Source of the DNA: Diphasiastrum complanatum
Taxonomy: Eukaryota; Streptophyta; Lycopodiopsida; Lycopodiales; Lycopodiaceae
Assembly: GCA_029204225.1 (NCBI GenBank)
Contig: CM055101.1
Coordinates: 44,948,180-45,012,179, forward strand
Reading direction: 5' to 3'
DNA length: 64,000 bases
Part shown: in pieces, positions 11,211-20,800 of the stretch
How positions within the stretch are numbered: position 1 is the first letter of the stretch
Layout: each line of letters starts with the position of its first letter
Program-made: the position numbers and the translations under genes
The notes under the pieces: model-generated
Told to the model about the DNA's origin: nothing
The model's input: the letters and a program-made list of their open reading frames with translations, nothing else
The model's database searches: none

Positions 11211-11519
11211 TCATCGAAGAAGAAGATGTTTTGCAGGTATTGCAAGCACAATAACTATGAGATCCAGGATTGCCGAATTCTCAAAGCGAAAAATACAGCC
11301 AAACAACTTGATCAACAAGCAAATACAATTACAGCATCTCCTGAAGTCGAAATGGACGAAGGCGCTTTTATGGTCAAAGACAAATACACAAATTCAGATG
11401 ATTCGTGGTTTCTGGATTTTGGAGCTACTCAACGTATGACCAATCATCATGAGATTTTCCATATATGCCTTACAGCACAAAGAAATATGTTCATCTTGCT
11501 GATGATAGCACTCGCATAG
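11211..11519 (+). pseudogene. Copia gag zinc knuckle and protease
   Basis: This is the start of the plus-strand copia element, truncated on its 5' side at the junction with the minus-strand copia. It encodes a CCHC-type knuckle with the His changed to Tyr (CRYCKHNNYEIQDC). A protease site follows that reads DFGAT instead of DSGAT (residues WFLDFGATQRM). Both changes fit C-to-T mutation and would disable RNA binding and proteolysis. A stop ends the frame at 11519. Confidence 0.7.
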
Positions 11520-12580
11520 GTGACGGTATTGTAAGATCAAAACTCCAGCATGATCAATTCAAACTATTGTCAAAATTCTTGTATGTTCTTAAATTCTCTA
11601 CAAATATGTTATCAGTAAGTAGAATTACAGTTTAGGTCATAAGGTGGAGTTTAAGTCTGATCAATGTAGAATTATCAATAGGAGTAATAAGATTCTTGCA
11701 CTCGGCAAGAGGCATGCATACTTATGTAGAATGGCACATTGTTATTCTAATTTTAGTCAAGCCTTGAAAACTTATGTTCTTGTCAATAAAGCATTACTAT
11801 GGCATCATCGCTTAGGACACTTGAATTATGTATTTGTTTCGAACGTGTCCAGACAATCTCTAGCACTTGATCTCGACTATCCTTCTGGCAAAGTTGATCT
11901 CCCTGTCTGCTATAGCTGCATTCTTGGAAAGCAAACTAGGATCTCTTTTATATCAAGTCATAGGCATGCAACAAAAGTTCTGTTAGATGTTGTTCATTCA
12001 GATATATGTGGGCCTATGCAAACTCCATCTTTGCTAGATGCAAAGTATTTCATTACCTTTATTGACGAATTCTCTAGAAGAATAGTTGTTTACTGAAATT
12101 AAGCATAAATCAGAAGCTTTCATTAAGTTCAGACAATTCAAAGAGCATGCAGAAAATCAAACTGGCAAACGAATCAAAGCACTGAGGTCCGACAATGGGA
12201 GAGAATACATCACCGACTTTAAGGAGTACTACCTTGACAACGACATTGAGCAACAATACATTACCTCCTATTCGCCTCAGTCAAATGGTCTTGCTGAGAG
12301 AAAGAACAGAACCTTAGTCGAATCGACAAAGTGCATAATATCACATGCGTCACTTCCAAAGTCCTTCTAGGCTGAAGCTGTATCAACAACAAACTATATT
12401 CAGAACAGATGTCCTACTAAAGGTCTCTCAGACAAAATACCATTCGAAGTTTGGACATATACCAAACCTTCTTTATCAAACTTACGAGTTTTCGGATGTA
12501 CTACTTATGCGCAGATTCCTCGTGATCTCAGGAAGAAGCTCGACTTTCAGAGTATCAAATGTATTTTCATCAACTACATT
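11520..12580 (+). pseudogene. Copia integrase
   Basis: The plus strand encodes, with breaks, the integrase of the 11.2-14.9 kb copia. An HHCC zinc finger reads HHRLGHLN...CYSCILGKQ at about 11800-11940. The DDE core follows: HSDICGP (about 12000), RSDNGREY (about 12187) and the catalytic Glu in GLAERKNR (about 12290). A frameshift after FIDEFSRR near 12080 and a stop at the expected SFWAEA (SF-stop-AEA, 12367) break it. In live elements the enzyme inserts the cDNA into the genome; this copy cannot. Confidence 0.8.
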
Positions 12581-13834
12581 GTGTCAGATCAAACTTACAA
12601 GTTGTTCGATCCCATCGAGTCGAAGATATTCACTAGCCGGGATGTCATCTTCATCGAAGATCAATTTATCGACCTCAAGGGAAAAGGCAAAGCCCATGTA
12701 GCCGACTTGTCTGACTCCTCCGACATATCGAACTTCGAGGTTCCTCAGTCGACTATTCTCATTGAAGGTCCAAGCTCATCTACTTTCGACGAACAACATA
12801 TCAATGGCGAATCCGAAGATGATGATGTTGCAATTCAGCAACTACAGTATGATAAAAATAATCGACTTCCTCTATTCCCCAGAAGATTATCAAGAACTAA
12901 CAGACCACCTATCAAGTATATCGACGACTTTGCAGCCTACCTTGTTCAGGAGCCGACGACTATCGAAGAGGCACTCAATAAGCCCAATTCCAATCTTTGG
13001 AAAGAAGCTATCGATAAAGGGTATTCATCTTTTATCAAGAACCAGACATGGACGATTGTCGAATTACCTACTAGTAGAAACGTAGTTGATTGCAAATGGA
13101 TTCTCAAAGTCAAGTACAAAGCAAACGGAAGCATTGACAGAAGAAAAGCCCGACTTGTCGCCAGAGGATTTTCTCAGGTATACAACGTCGATTATATTGA
13201 GACCTTCAGTCCAATAGTCAAGCATTCTTCTATTCAACTTTTATTATTGTTTTATGCTGCAACAAATTTGAAAATACATCAAGTGGATGTATAGACAACA
13301 TATCTTAATGGAGTTATTGAAGAAGACATTTACATGGTGCAACCCGAAGGTTATATTATTGAAGGTAGACACAATCATGTATGCAAACTCCATAAGGCAC
13401 TTAATGCATGGTTTCAAAGGATCAATGCTTTTCTTATTGATCACGACTACATACCAAGATCTTCAGATTCGAATGTTTACTTCATTATCCCTTTATATGT
13501 GGACAACACATTGCTCTTCGGCAACAATATCGATCTGATAAAAGAAGGCAAGACAATGCTATCTTCCGAATTCGACATTACCGATCTGGGCGAAGCTCAT
13601 TTCTGCCTTGGTATTCAAATCTACAGAGACAGAAATCCAAAGTTGATCTACATTACTCAGCAGAGGTACATCTGCAATAAGTTAGTCAGATATAATCTGG
13701 TTAATTGCAAGTTAGTTCTCTCACCAATGGAACCATGTCTCAAGTTGTCAAAGGACCAATGTCCTCGAACAATTGAAGAGAAGGAGCAAATGCGTGAGTA
13801 TCCTTATCATTCGATAATAGGATGTACGCAATGA
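12581..13834 (+). pseudogene. Copia reverse transcriptase, plus strand
   Basis: This follows the integrase in the same element. Residues of the usual fingers region are clear (NQTWTIVELP, CKWILKVKYKANG, RKARLVARGFSQ, ETFSPIVKH). A stop replaces Gln in VDV-stop-TTYLNG at 13292. The catalytic box at about 13495 reads YVDN, so the second catalytic Asp is Asn. ITDLGEAHFCLGIQI follows. The enzyme would be inactive even without the stops. Codons changed to stops here are mostly C-to-T or G-to-A transitions. Confidence 0.8.
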
Positions 13835-14486
13835 TCTATATCAGGCCAGACATAGCTTTTTGTAGTCAGCTCCCTAAGTCAGTTTATGACTAGCCCTGGT
13901 ATAACACATTGGAAGGCTCTTATCAGAGTCATGAGATATCTTCGAGCTACTATGGACTTTTGCATTTGTTATGGAGCAATCGACAACAACAAACTCAATT
14001 TACTTAGTGGTTACGCAGATGCAAGTTGGGCAGGAGATGTAGACACTCATAAATCTACTTCTGGATTTACATTCTTCCTCAACAATGGTCCTATTTCCTG
14101 GAATAGTCACAAGCAATGTTCGATAGCTCTATCTTCTACATAATCAGAGTATATCGCAGCCTCATAGGCTACAAAGGAAGCAATTTGGTTGAAAAACTTA
14201 CTTTCAGATATCAGTCTGAATCAATATGCCCCGACATTACTATTTTGTGATAATCAAACAGCCATTGCCTTGTCAGTCGGCCCTAGATTTCATTCTAAGA
14301 GTAAGCACATTGAATTGAAATATCACTATGTCAGAAGCAAAGTTCTCAACAAAGAAGTCAGATTGCCATACTGTCGAACACAATATATGACAACATATAT
14401 TTTAACCAAAGCATGAAACTTGGATGCTCACAGAAAGTTTTGTGTAGAACTAAGTCTAAAGGTCAAGGCATTCATGGATTCAGATT
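13835..14486 (+). pseudogene. Copia RNase H, plus strand
   Basis: This stretch encodes the copia RNase H in pieces: GYADASWAGDVDTHKSTSGF, an SST-stop-SEYIA segment, ATKEAIWLKNLL, FCDNQTAIAL and FHSKSKHIELKYH. Two in-frame stops stand where Gln codons are usual. It ends a few bases before the polypurine tract, so the order pol, PPT, LTR is preserved. Confidence 0.8.
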
Positions 14487-14495
14487 AAGGGAGAT
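14487..14495 (+). other. Polypurine tract
   Basis: AAGGGAGAT directly precedes the LTR start TGTTGG. This is the plus-strand priming site expected for an LTR retrotransposon. Confidence 0.75.
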
Positions 14496-14878
14496 TGTTG
14501 GATTATTCTCTTACTAATCGACTAATTGACATTTTAATCTTTGTCCAAATTTTATCCAGACCTGTAGATTTTTTCGTGTTTTTACACAGTCTGCATAACT
14601 ACTCAGAAACGACTCAAAGTGTCGACATTTTTTAAATTTTCATCTTTGGGATTTTCTCTCACTTCGGCTTTTTCACAAAATGCCAGATGCCTCAAATGTT
14701 AAGGAAATGACGTTGGCGAAGACCTTCACATTATTCGCATTATTCGCATGACAGTTTACGTTCATTTCTACAGAATTACGATTTACATTTAAATCTACAG
14801 ACAGACTGTTTATGACCAAAGCCACCGACTTGCACAGACAAGTAATTTCTGAGAAGTCCTAAGTGGATGGATGCCAAC
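14496..14878 (+). repeat. Copia 3' LTR, truncated
   Basis: It starts TGTTGGATTATTCTC and aligns, with substitutions and small gaps, to the first part of the minus-strand LTR at 4193-5439. The match runs down to the 'tctgagaag...ggatggatgcc' segment and then stops. The TATA region of the complete LTR lies beyond the break, so this LTR has lost the end of U3 plus R and U5. Confidence 0.7.
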
Positions 14879-15410
14879 ACACAAATGTGGAAAATACAAG
14901 CAAAACTAGAAATTGCCAATGTCTTTTGGTTGATCCCTTTATAGATCAAGTACATCCACTAGTTGTGTACTGTCCAGCAAGCCTTCACACTTGTGAAGAG
15001 TTCCTAGTCATCCAGATCCACCAATGGGAGCCAAATGTGCTCATTTCCCAAAGTTGACTATTCTCTTTGGCTAGAAAACAAAAAGCTAGTCTTCCACATT
15101 TATAGGAATATTCTCTATAAAATAGGATCTAATGGAATCTTCCTATCTTATCATTCAGAAGCTTATCCACACGTGTGAATGGTATCTTGACATGTGTGAG
15201 TAATAACTCATTCACATGGAAGTCCAATCTATTTACATAAAGTTTGACCAATTTGACCAATTTCAAGATTCTACTCAAAGGTCAATTTCACACTAGTGTA
15301 GATCTAGCTAAAATCAATCTAACTTTATGAAAGTGACTTACGTACATTCTTTCACACGTGGGAACAGACCTCACATGTGTGAGATCCTATTTTAGGTATC
15401 TACATCATTC
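14879..15410. repeat. Region with repeated CACAYGTGTG-type palindromes
   Basis: There is no coding content. Within about 400 bp there are at least six imperfect palindromes of the type TCACACNNGTGTGA, at about 14987, 15172, 15193, 15289, 15351 and 15372. This may be LTR or promoter-like DNA of an unidentified element. Confidence 0.4.
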
Positions 15411-15838
15411 CTCATGGCACAGTCACCTGCCTCCTAGGAATCCCCTTCGGCTTGCACCTTTATTTTGCCCAGTGCTCTAATTGGTTTTTGAACTCTTTTA
15501 TTGCTAAGCTTGCACCTTGGGAGCCTGGATGTATGTCCTTCGCTACCCGTGTCCTAGATATCTGCCATATTCTTTCAACTTATCCTATTTTCTTCTCTTC
15601 TATCTTTATCAGCACTTGTTGTCTTCTTGCTTCCATTGCCCGCTTGCTTCACCACTTCCTTTGAGCAGGGAAGTGCCCTCTTCTTCATTGTGCTGTATTC
15701 GCCCCAATCGCTGTGACAACGGAGTGGAGATCCTTGACCCTTTACTCAAAAACCAATCTTTGGTCGCTCACCATTTATCTTCCCTCGGTCTGTCGTAGCA
15801 CTAGCATTCCCTTCTTCTTCACTACTTGTCTCACACCA
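15411..15838 (+). pseudogene. LINE ORF2 C-terminal region, part 1
   Basis: The frame beginning near 15440 encodes LAPWEPGCMSFATRVLDICH and LSTYPIFFSS followed by a leucine-rich stretch and HHFLWAGK after one stop. This matches the stretch after the reverse transcriptase in plant L1-type LINE ORF2, where LSFAGR..LI..VLS..P is followed by an FLWAG motif. The frame is interrupted at 15839 by the solo LTR and resumes at 16390. Upstream reverse transcriptase and endonuclease are not present. Confidence 0.6.
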
Positions 15839-16389
15839 TGTCATGTGCCATACCTCTCAATCCAAGCCAAGCAAGCTAGAACAAGGAGGTAACCACCACA
15901 CCTATGTTGAAGAGAACCAAAGATAAAGAATAAGCACAAGCTACCAGAAAGCTCATATCAAAGTGAAGCTCAAGAAAAGATGGATTCCATAATAGAGGGT
16001 GAGGAGTACATGAATTCATGTGATGGGGGGCACATGAGACCTAGCAAGATCAAGATCCCAAGGCTCACACTCACAAAGGAAGAAGAGGAGATGGAGCTCC
16101 TAGTTCTCTCAATTGCAAATGAGCCAAAAGATTCCAAAAATGATGTCTCTTGCCTACTTATAGACAAGTCCCCTAACTTAACTAAACATAACTATCTTGA
16201 AGGATAGTTAGCTCTTGTTAAGTATTATTTAGTCTGCATTGGGCCCTTAGTGGTCTATTATCCTTATTAATTACTTTGAAGGGCCCAAAGAGGGAACCAC
16301 CAAGGCTAATAGCTCGTTTTGGGCCTACAAAGCTTTAAATGGATATTATATTGCCTTGAAAAGCATTGATGTACTAAAAGTACATGACA
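15839..16389 (-). repeat. Solo LTR with target-site duplication
   Basis: The 551-bp insertion is bounded by TGTCATG and CATGACA and flanked on both sides by CACCA, a 5-bp target duplication. On the minus strand it has the usual LTR layout: TG start, a TATA-like TCTATAAGTA near 16157-16166, and CA end. No internal sequence is present, so it is what remains after recombination between two LTRs. It splits a LINE ORF2 reading frame; joining the flanks restores continuity. The small ORFs inside are incidental. Confidence 0.85.
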
Positions 16390-17455
16390 CACCATGGCCG
16401 CTCCTCTCTTGCTACGGGGGCCACTGACTACATTTGCTGAGCTCCTCAGTTTTGGTGGCTCTTTTCACTCCAAAGGGCCTTTCATTCTTAAAAATTTGGC
16501 CCTCGTCCTCCTGGACTTCTTCTCTCTCTTTCACTGGTCCCCTACTACCTCTCTTCCACGTGATGAGTCAATTTGGATGTCTACTTTATTCCCTCTTGAT
16601 TCATCCCTTTGATTTTGCTCTCATCACAGGCCAGGCCGTCTTGCCCTGGCAACTGATAAGGGCCTTTCTATTCCCCCTTTCCAACCTCAAACGCCTGTTT
16701 GGAAATGAACGTTCTCTCCTGGACCTTGACTCCCTTGTGGCGCTTGGCCTTCACATTGCCCTGATCGCTCTCCACCGCTGGCCGATTGGGAGCCTCTTTT
16801 TCTTCCTTCATTCCTCAGCTACCCTGCGACCCATCGTAGAGCCAACCCTTCTCTCCTTCCGTCTTACTTTAACACTAGATGGGATGGTTTGACCCGGCCC
16901 CTTGTGTGGAGTACCAGGTTTGCCACCATTTGCTCCATACATGTTGGCAAGCTCAATTACCTTGCTAACCGTATCATCTCTAAGTCCCTCCCCCTCCATG
17001 CCAATAGCCCTTTTCTCTCAGATTGCATGTGCCTGATTTGCAATTGCATGAGGAGTATGTCGAGCATATGTTTTTTCACTATAGTAGGCACCTTTGGGCA
17101 AACTTTGCCATGTTGCTCAGTTGATGGGTGCTCCTTCCCCAGCTCTCTGTTGATACCATATTGCTGGGAGATTTGCTTCACATGACTATAGATTCTCTCA
17201 TTTTTTTTTTGTTTGCAAGATGACTATGTTGTGGAAGCTTTGGATTTGGCGGAACCAGATGGTTTTTGACGGCTCCTCTTCTCCGCCATCAGTTGCTAGC
17301 TATTTTCACTTTGCTATGTATCTACTCTTGTACCTTACTTTTGTTTTGATGTTTTAGGTTGGACTGCCTCCTTGCATGGTGTGTGAATAGTCTTCTTACT
17401 CATTGTACAATTTTCCCCCTCTTGGGATAATAATATCCCTGTTTTCTATTTTTTT
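16390..17455 (+). pseudogene. LINE ORF2 C-terminal region, part 2 and 3' end
   Basis: The ORF2 frame continues after the solo LTR with frameshifts. Near 16880 it encodes NTRWDGLTRPLVWSTRF. At about 17020-17110 it has a zinc-binding-type stretch (LQLHEEYVEHMFFHYSRHLW), and at about 17220-17290 WKLWIWRNQMVFDG. The last two resemble the zf-RVT domain and the extreme C terminus of plant LINE ORF2. The element ends in a short untranslated stretch with 'gggataataatatccc' and a T-rich tract. It is a 5'-truncated, dead LINE. Confidence 0.65.
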
Positions 17456-17874
17456 TTAAATGATGGGAAAACCCATGATCATACAAGAAGATTAAAGTAT
17501 TCAAAATAATATCGTAGAACGACAAAAATGAATTAAGCTACCCAATAGCTAATTAATATCCTCTTGGGATGGAGTTCCTCTGTCGAGATTTTCTTTTGGA
17601 TGTTTCTCATGTACCTTTTTTGATATCTAATAGTAACTTAAACTTTTGCAAAAAAGAAAATCAAAATAATGATGGTTAGATTATCTCGACTTTTTAAAAA
17701 TAGTAATAGTACCTTACACATTGTAAGGTATTTATTGCTCCATGAATTCCTATAATAATTATTTGAGGTGTAATATTGTGCCATTTAAGGCTTCCTCCAA
17801 ATACACTATGAAAGAATGTGTAGGTTGTTACTTGAATGTTAAATAAGTGTTTCTCTATTGTCAATCTCAATCGG

Positions 17875-17965
17875 GTGTGTGGGTAGAGTTATTAACTGTG
17901 GCCGGCCAGGCGCAAGCTCAATTCCCAATTGCTGCTAAGTGACATCTTTGCGGCTTTGTCCTTCC
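17875..17965 (+). mobile_element. Possible tRNA-derived SINE
   Basis: A stretch 'gtgtgtgggtagagtta' resembles an A box. About 30 bp later 'caagctcaattccc' resembles a B box. The spacing fits an internal RNA polymerase III promoter. No second copy was seen in the window and the ends are not defined, so the call is tentative. Confidence 0.35.
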
Positions 17966-18202
17966 TTGGCATGGAAAAAAAAGAAAGCGTTTCCCTAGAT
18001 ATATTTGAGAAGTTTTACTTATGTGTGTATGGTTTCTAAAATCTATATTTTAAGGGCATCGGCCCTGAGAGTGGGATAATTCTATCGTTCAATCATGTTT
18101 GAGGTTTGTGTGCAGTAGGAATGAAGGAAGGTTCTATGCTATTATTGTATGCCAGGCTCCAGCTACATAGATATAGCTTTCACCCTACTCCCAAATTCCA
18201 AT

Positions 18203-18212
18203 CCATATAAGA
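18203..18212 (+). promoter_or_regulatory. TATA-box candidate of the Rab gene
   Basis: CATATAAGAC lies about 390 bp upstream of the Rab start codon. If used, transcription would begin near 18235, just before the CG/GA microsatellite at 18241-18265, giving a 5' leader of about 360 nt. This is inferred from position and sequence only. Confidence 0.35.
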
Positions 18213-18240
18213 CTACTTGCTTGATAATATATGAATAGTT

Positions 18241-18265
18241 GTGCGCGCGCGCGCGCGAGAGAGAG
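18241..18265. repeat. (CG)n-(GA)n microsatellite
   Basis: A run of alternating GC dinucleotides passes directly into GA dinucleotides in the presumed 5' leader or proximal promoter of the Rab gene. Confidence 0.85.
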
Positions 18266-18598
18266 ATCTATCCAGATCTGGGTCGTTCTTTGTGGTGTTG
18301 GTGTAGTTGCAGAGAGTAGTTTATCATCCATTGCCTCTGCTCAGTGCTCATCATTCATTCATTAATCTTTCGTTCATTTATTCATACCAATCCATAGAAG
18401 GAAGGAAGATCTGACTGACTGAGGATGGCTGACCTTGGAAACCGATTGTGAAGCTCAATTGAAGTTGGCGAGGGAAAACAACCTATTATGAAGGCGTGGG
18501 TGCAAGTTTGGAAGTAGCGTTTGGATTTGGTTGCTGTTGTGAGTTTTGTTTACTGTTGTTAGGGCAGGGTTTGGCGGCCACAAGGGAAGGGGGCTGGA

Positions 18599-20194
18599 AT
18601 GGCGTACAGATCTGATGAGGACTATGATTATTTATTTAAGGTGGTGCTGATCGGAGATTCGGGCGTTGGGAAGTCGAATCTGCTCTCCAGGTTTACCCGT
18701 AATGAGTTCAGCTTGGAGTCCAAATCCACAATCGGCGTGGAATTTGCAACTCGTAGCATTAATGTTGATGGAAAGCTGATAAAGGCCCAGATTTGGGATA
18801 CTGCTGGGCAAGAAAGGTACGTGTATCTAGATTCTACACGTTATTGATGTAGAACGCCAGTCACTATTGCATTACGGTACGTGCAACATTTTATAACTGT
18901 CTCTCTTTTTACACTTTTTTCTGAAGTGAGCTTGAAATGTTGTTGGTTGGCATGGCCTGTCTACGTTGTTAAGACATAGTTCTTAAGTTTCTGAGTTTCT
19001 TCTTTACTTCTTGTTGAATGTACCCTGCTCCCCTCCCTTTCTGTCCGTTCATAATAAAACGAATCATCCGTACTCCCGCTCAGGAGCTCGTTTGGAGCGC
19101 AAAATGAAGTACCAAAGCCGCAGAAGGTTTGTTAAGTGAATACAGATTACCGAGTGTGAAGCGGCGACTGTCATCATTTGCCTAGCTAGCTAGCGAGGTC
19201 TCACACTGCTCAGAATATCAGCATTGTTTCCCTTCTATGATTTGATATTTGAACTTGTACATCCCTGCGAGGAGCACAACTGGCTGAGGTAGGAAGTAGG
19301 ATTAAAATGAGCTGACTGGAGATATACGATCGACATGACCAAGAAGACCTGAGATTACAAGGATTGCATTTCCCAAGCTCAAAATGTGAAATAAATTTGT
19401 CATTAACGTTAGTATCTTGAAGGTTTGAGAGAACGCCTTCTTAATGGCATATAGATTATTAGAATCTGTAGCTAAGTGAGGTAAAAGAACCAGATGACCA
19501 GCTGGGTGGATGAGCTAGTTAGATCTTCTTTCTTCTACATACTCTTAAGTCAAGCATCTAGGTCCCGACTTAACACTACTCATTCCTTGTAAACTTTTCT
19601 GGGAATTTACAGATTATTGTGAACCCCTAACTCCGGCATACTCTTTGAGACTACTCTAAACTGGAGGAATGGGCTGTGATGTACATGGAGGGAGGCACAT
19701 GCATTTTGTTTCGCAAGAATGGCTACTATCAGCAAGTAAGCTCGTGGAATTGTTGCAGGTACAGGGCCATAACAAGTGCATACTATAGAGGTGCAGTGGG
19801 AGCGCTGCTGGTGTATGATATCACGCGCCATGTCACATTTGAAAATGTAAAGCGTTGGCTGAAAGAGTTGAAAGATCACACTGACTCGAACATTGTAGTG
19901 ATGCTTGTGGGAAATAAGTCTGATTTGCGACACCTTAGAGCAGTTTCAGTGGAAGATGGGCAATTATTTTCGGAGCGCGAGGCCCTCTACTTTATGGAAA
20001 CCTCTGCCTTGGAGTCAACAAATGTCGAAAATGCATTCAAGCAAATTTTGACGCAGATATACAGAGTGATGAGCAAGAAGGCTCTTGATGTTGGAGAGGA
20101 TACATCAGGAGTGCCTGGTAAAGGTCAAACTATCAATGTTGGTAGCAAGGAGGATGTTACAGCTACCAAGAAAGTTGGATGCTGCTCAACATAA
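18599..20194 (+). CDS. RABA1: RabA/Rab11-type small GTPase, two exons
   Basis: This is a Ras-superfamily GTPase of the plant RabA (Rab11) branch. Those proteins switch between GTP and GDP forms to direct trans-Golgi and recycling-endosome vesicles to the plasma membrane or cell plate. Exon 1 is 18599-18816 and exon 2 is 19759-20194. The intron (942 nt) has GT and AG borders and splits the Arg codon of the GQER motif. Joined, they encode 217 residues, normal for the family. Visible motifs are P-loop GDSGVGKS (about 20-27), effector region [27 protein letters not shown], and a C-terminal CCST for geranylgeranylation. The start [15 protein letters not shown] and the TINVG-K tail favour the RabA1 subgroup; that symbol is a subgroup guess. 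No stop or frameshift is seen, unlike its neighbours. Confidence 0.93.
18817..19758 (+). other. Intron of the Rab gene
   Basis: The donor is AG|GTACGT and the acceptor is TTGCAG|G. Removing it restores the conserved run from WDTAGQER into [12 protein letters not shown]. The frame runs on past the donor to a stop in the intron, as expected for an unspliced read. No transposon was recognised in it. Confidence 0.9.
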
Positions 20195-20800
20195 GGCACC
20201 ATCCGTCCAGAACCAAGAATCTAGTTGCTGGAGCTTCTGTTGCGCAAACAAAACCTAATATGTACTATCTCTAGATCCATTAGATTCTGAACTTGCTTTG
20301 CTTGATTGGGTCTTCCGTGTGCTTGGAATGGCTTGAAATTATTTTCACTTCTTTGTTATTTTGTTCTTTTCTAAAGGGTATTAGGTGCATGAGTAGAACA
20401 GCTTAGATATATGCCATTTTGTAAACTAGGAGTTAGATACTTTAGTTGAATATTGCAAAATGAGTTTTTAGTTAAATTTTGTCGATTAGATTGGTGTGCG
20501 GCAAAGTTAATTCGAAGCATTAATTTTATAGAGATTCATTGTGGTACATTGTTTTCTACTTCTGTTGGTGCTCACTTCTTATTTAAGTTCTTTCATATAT
20601 GAACTTTTCCGTTGCAAGTATTCATTGATTAAGCAGGGAAATTTTTATTTTCAAGTACTGTTTCTGGAGCTGAGGAATTATTGTTAGATTTGTTCTTGAG
20701 AAATTTCAGAGAGTGGGCCAAGGTGAAGACTAATTTGAATCCTGGTCTGCTGGTGTGTTTTAGGGTCCTAGTAGAACTTAGTGTTGTGCAATGTTATGCA
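20195..20800 (+). other. 3' untranslated and downstream region of the Rab gene
   Basis: This is T-rich sequence after the Rab stop codon. A precise polyadenylation site could not be chosen, and no other gene is seen here. Confidence 0.4.

Noticed and set aside
15980..16207. 75-codon ORF with an acidic helix
   Set aside because: It lies wholly inside a solo LTR and is opposite to the LTR sense; no domain is seen.
18599..18847. Rab first exon as a truncated 82-residue GTPase
   Set aside because: The frame simply reads into the intron; a canonical donor and the second exon restore a full-length Rab.
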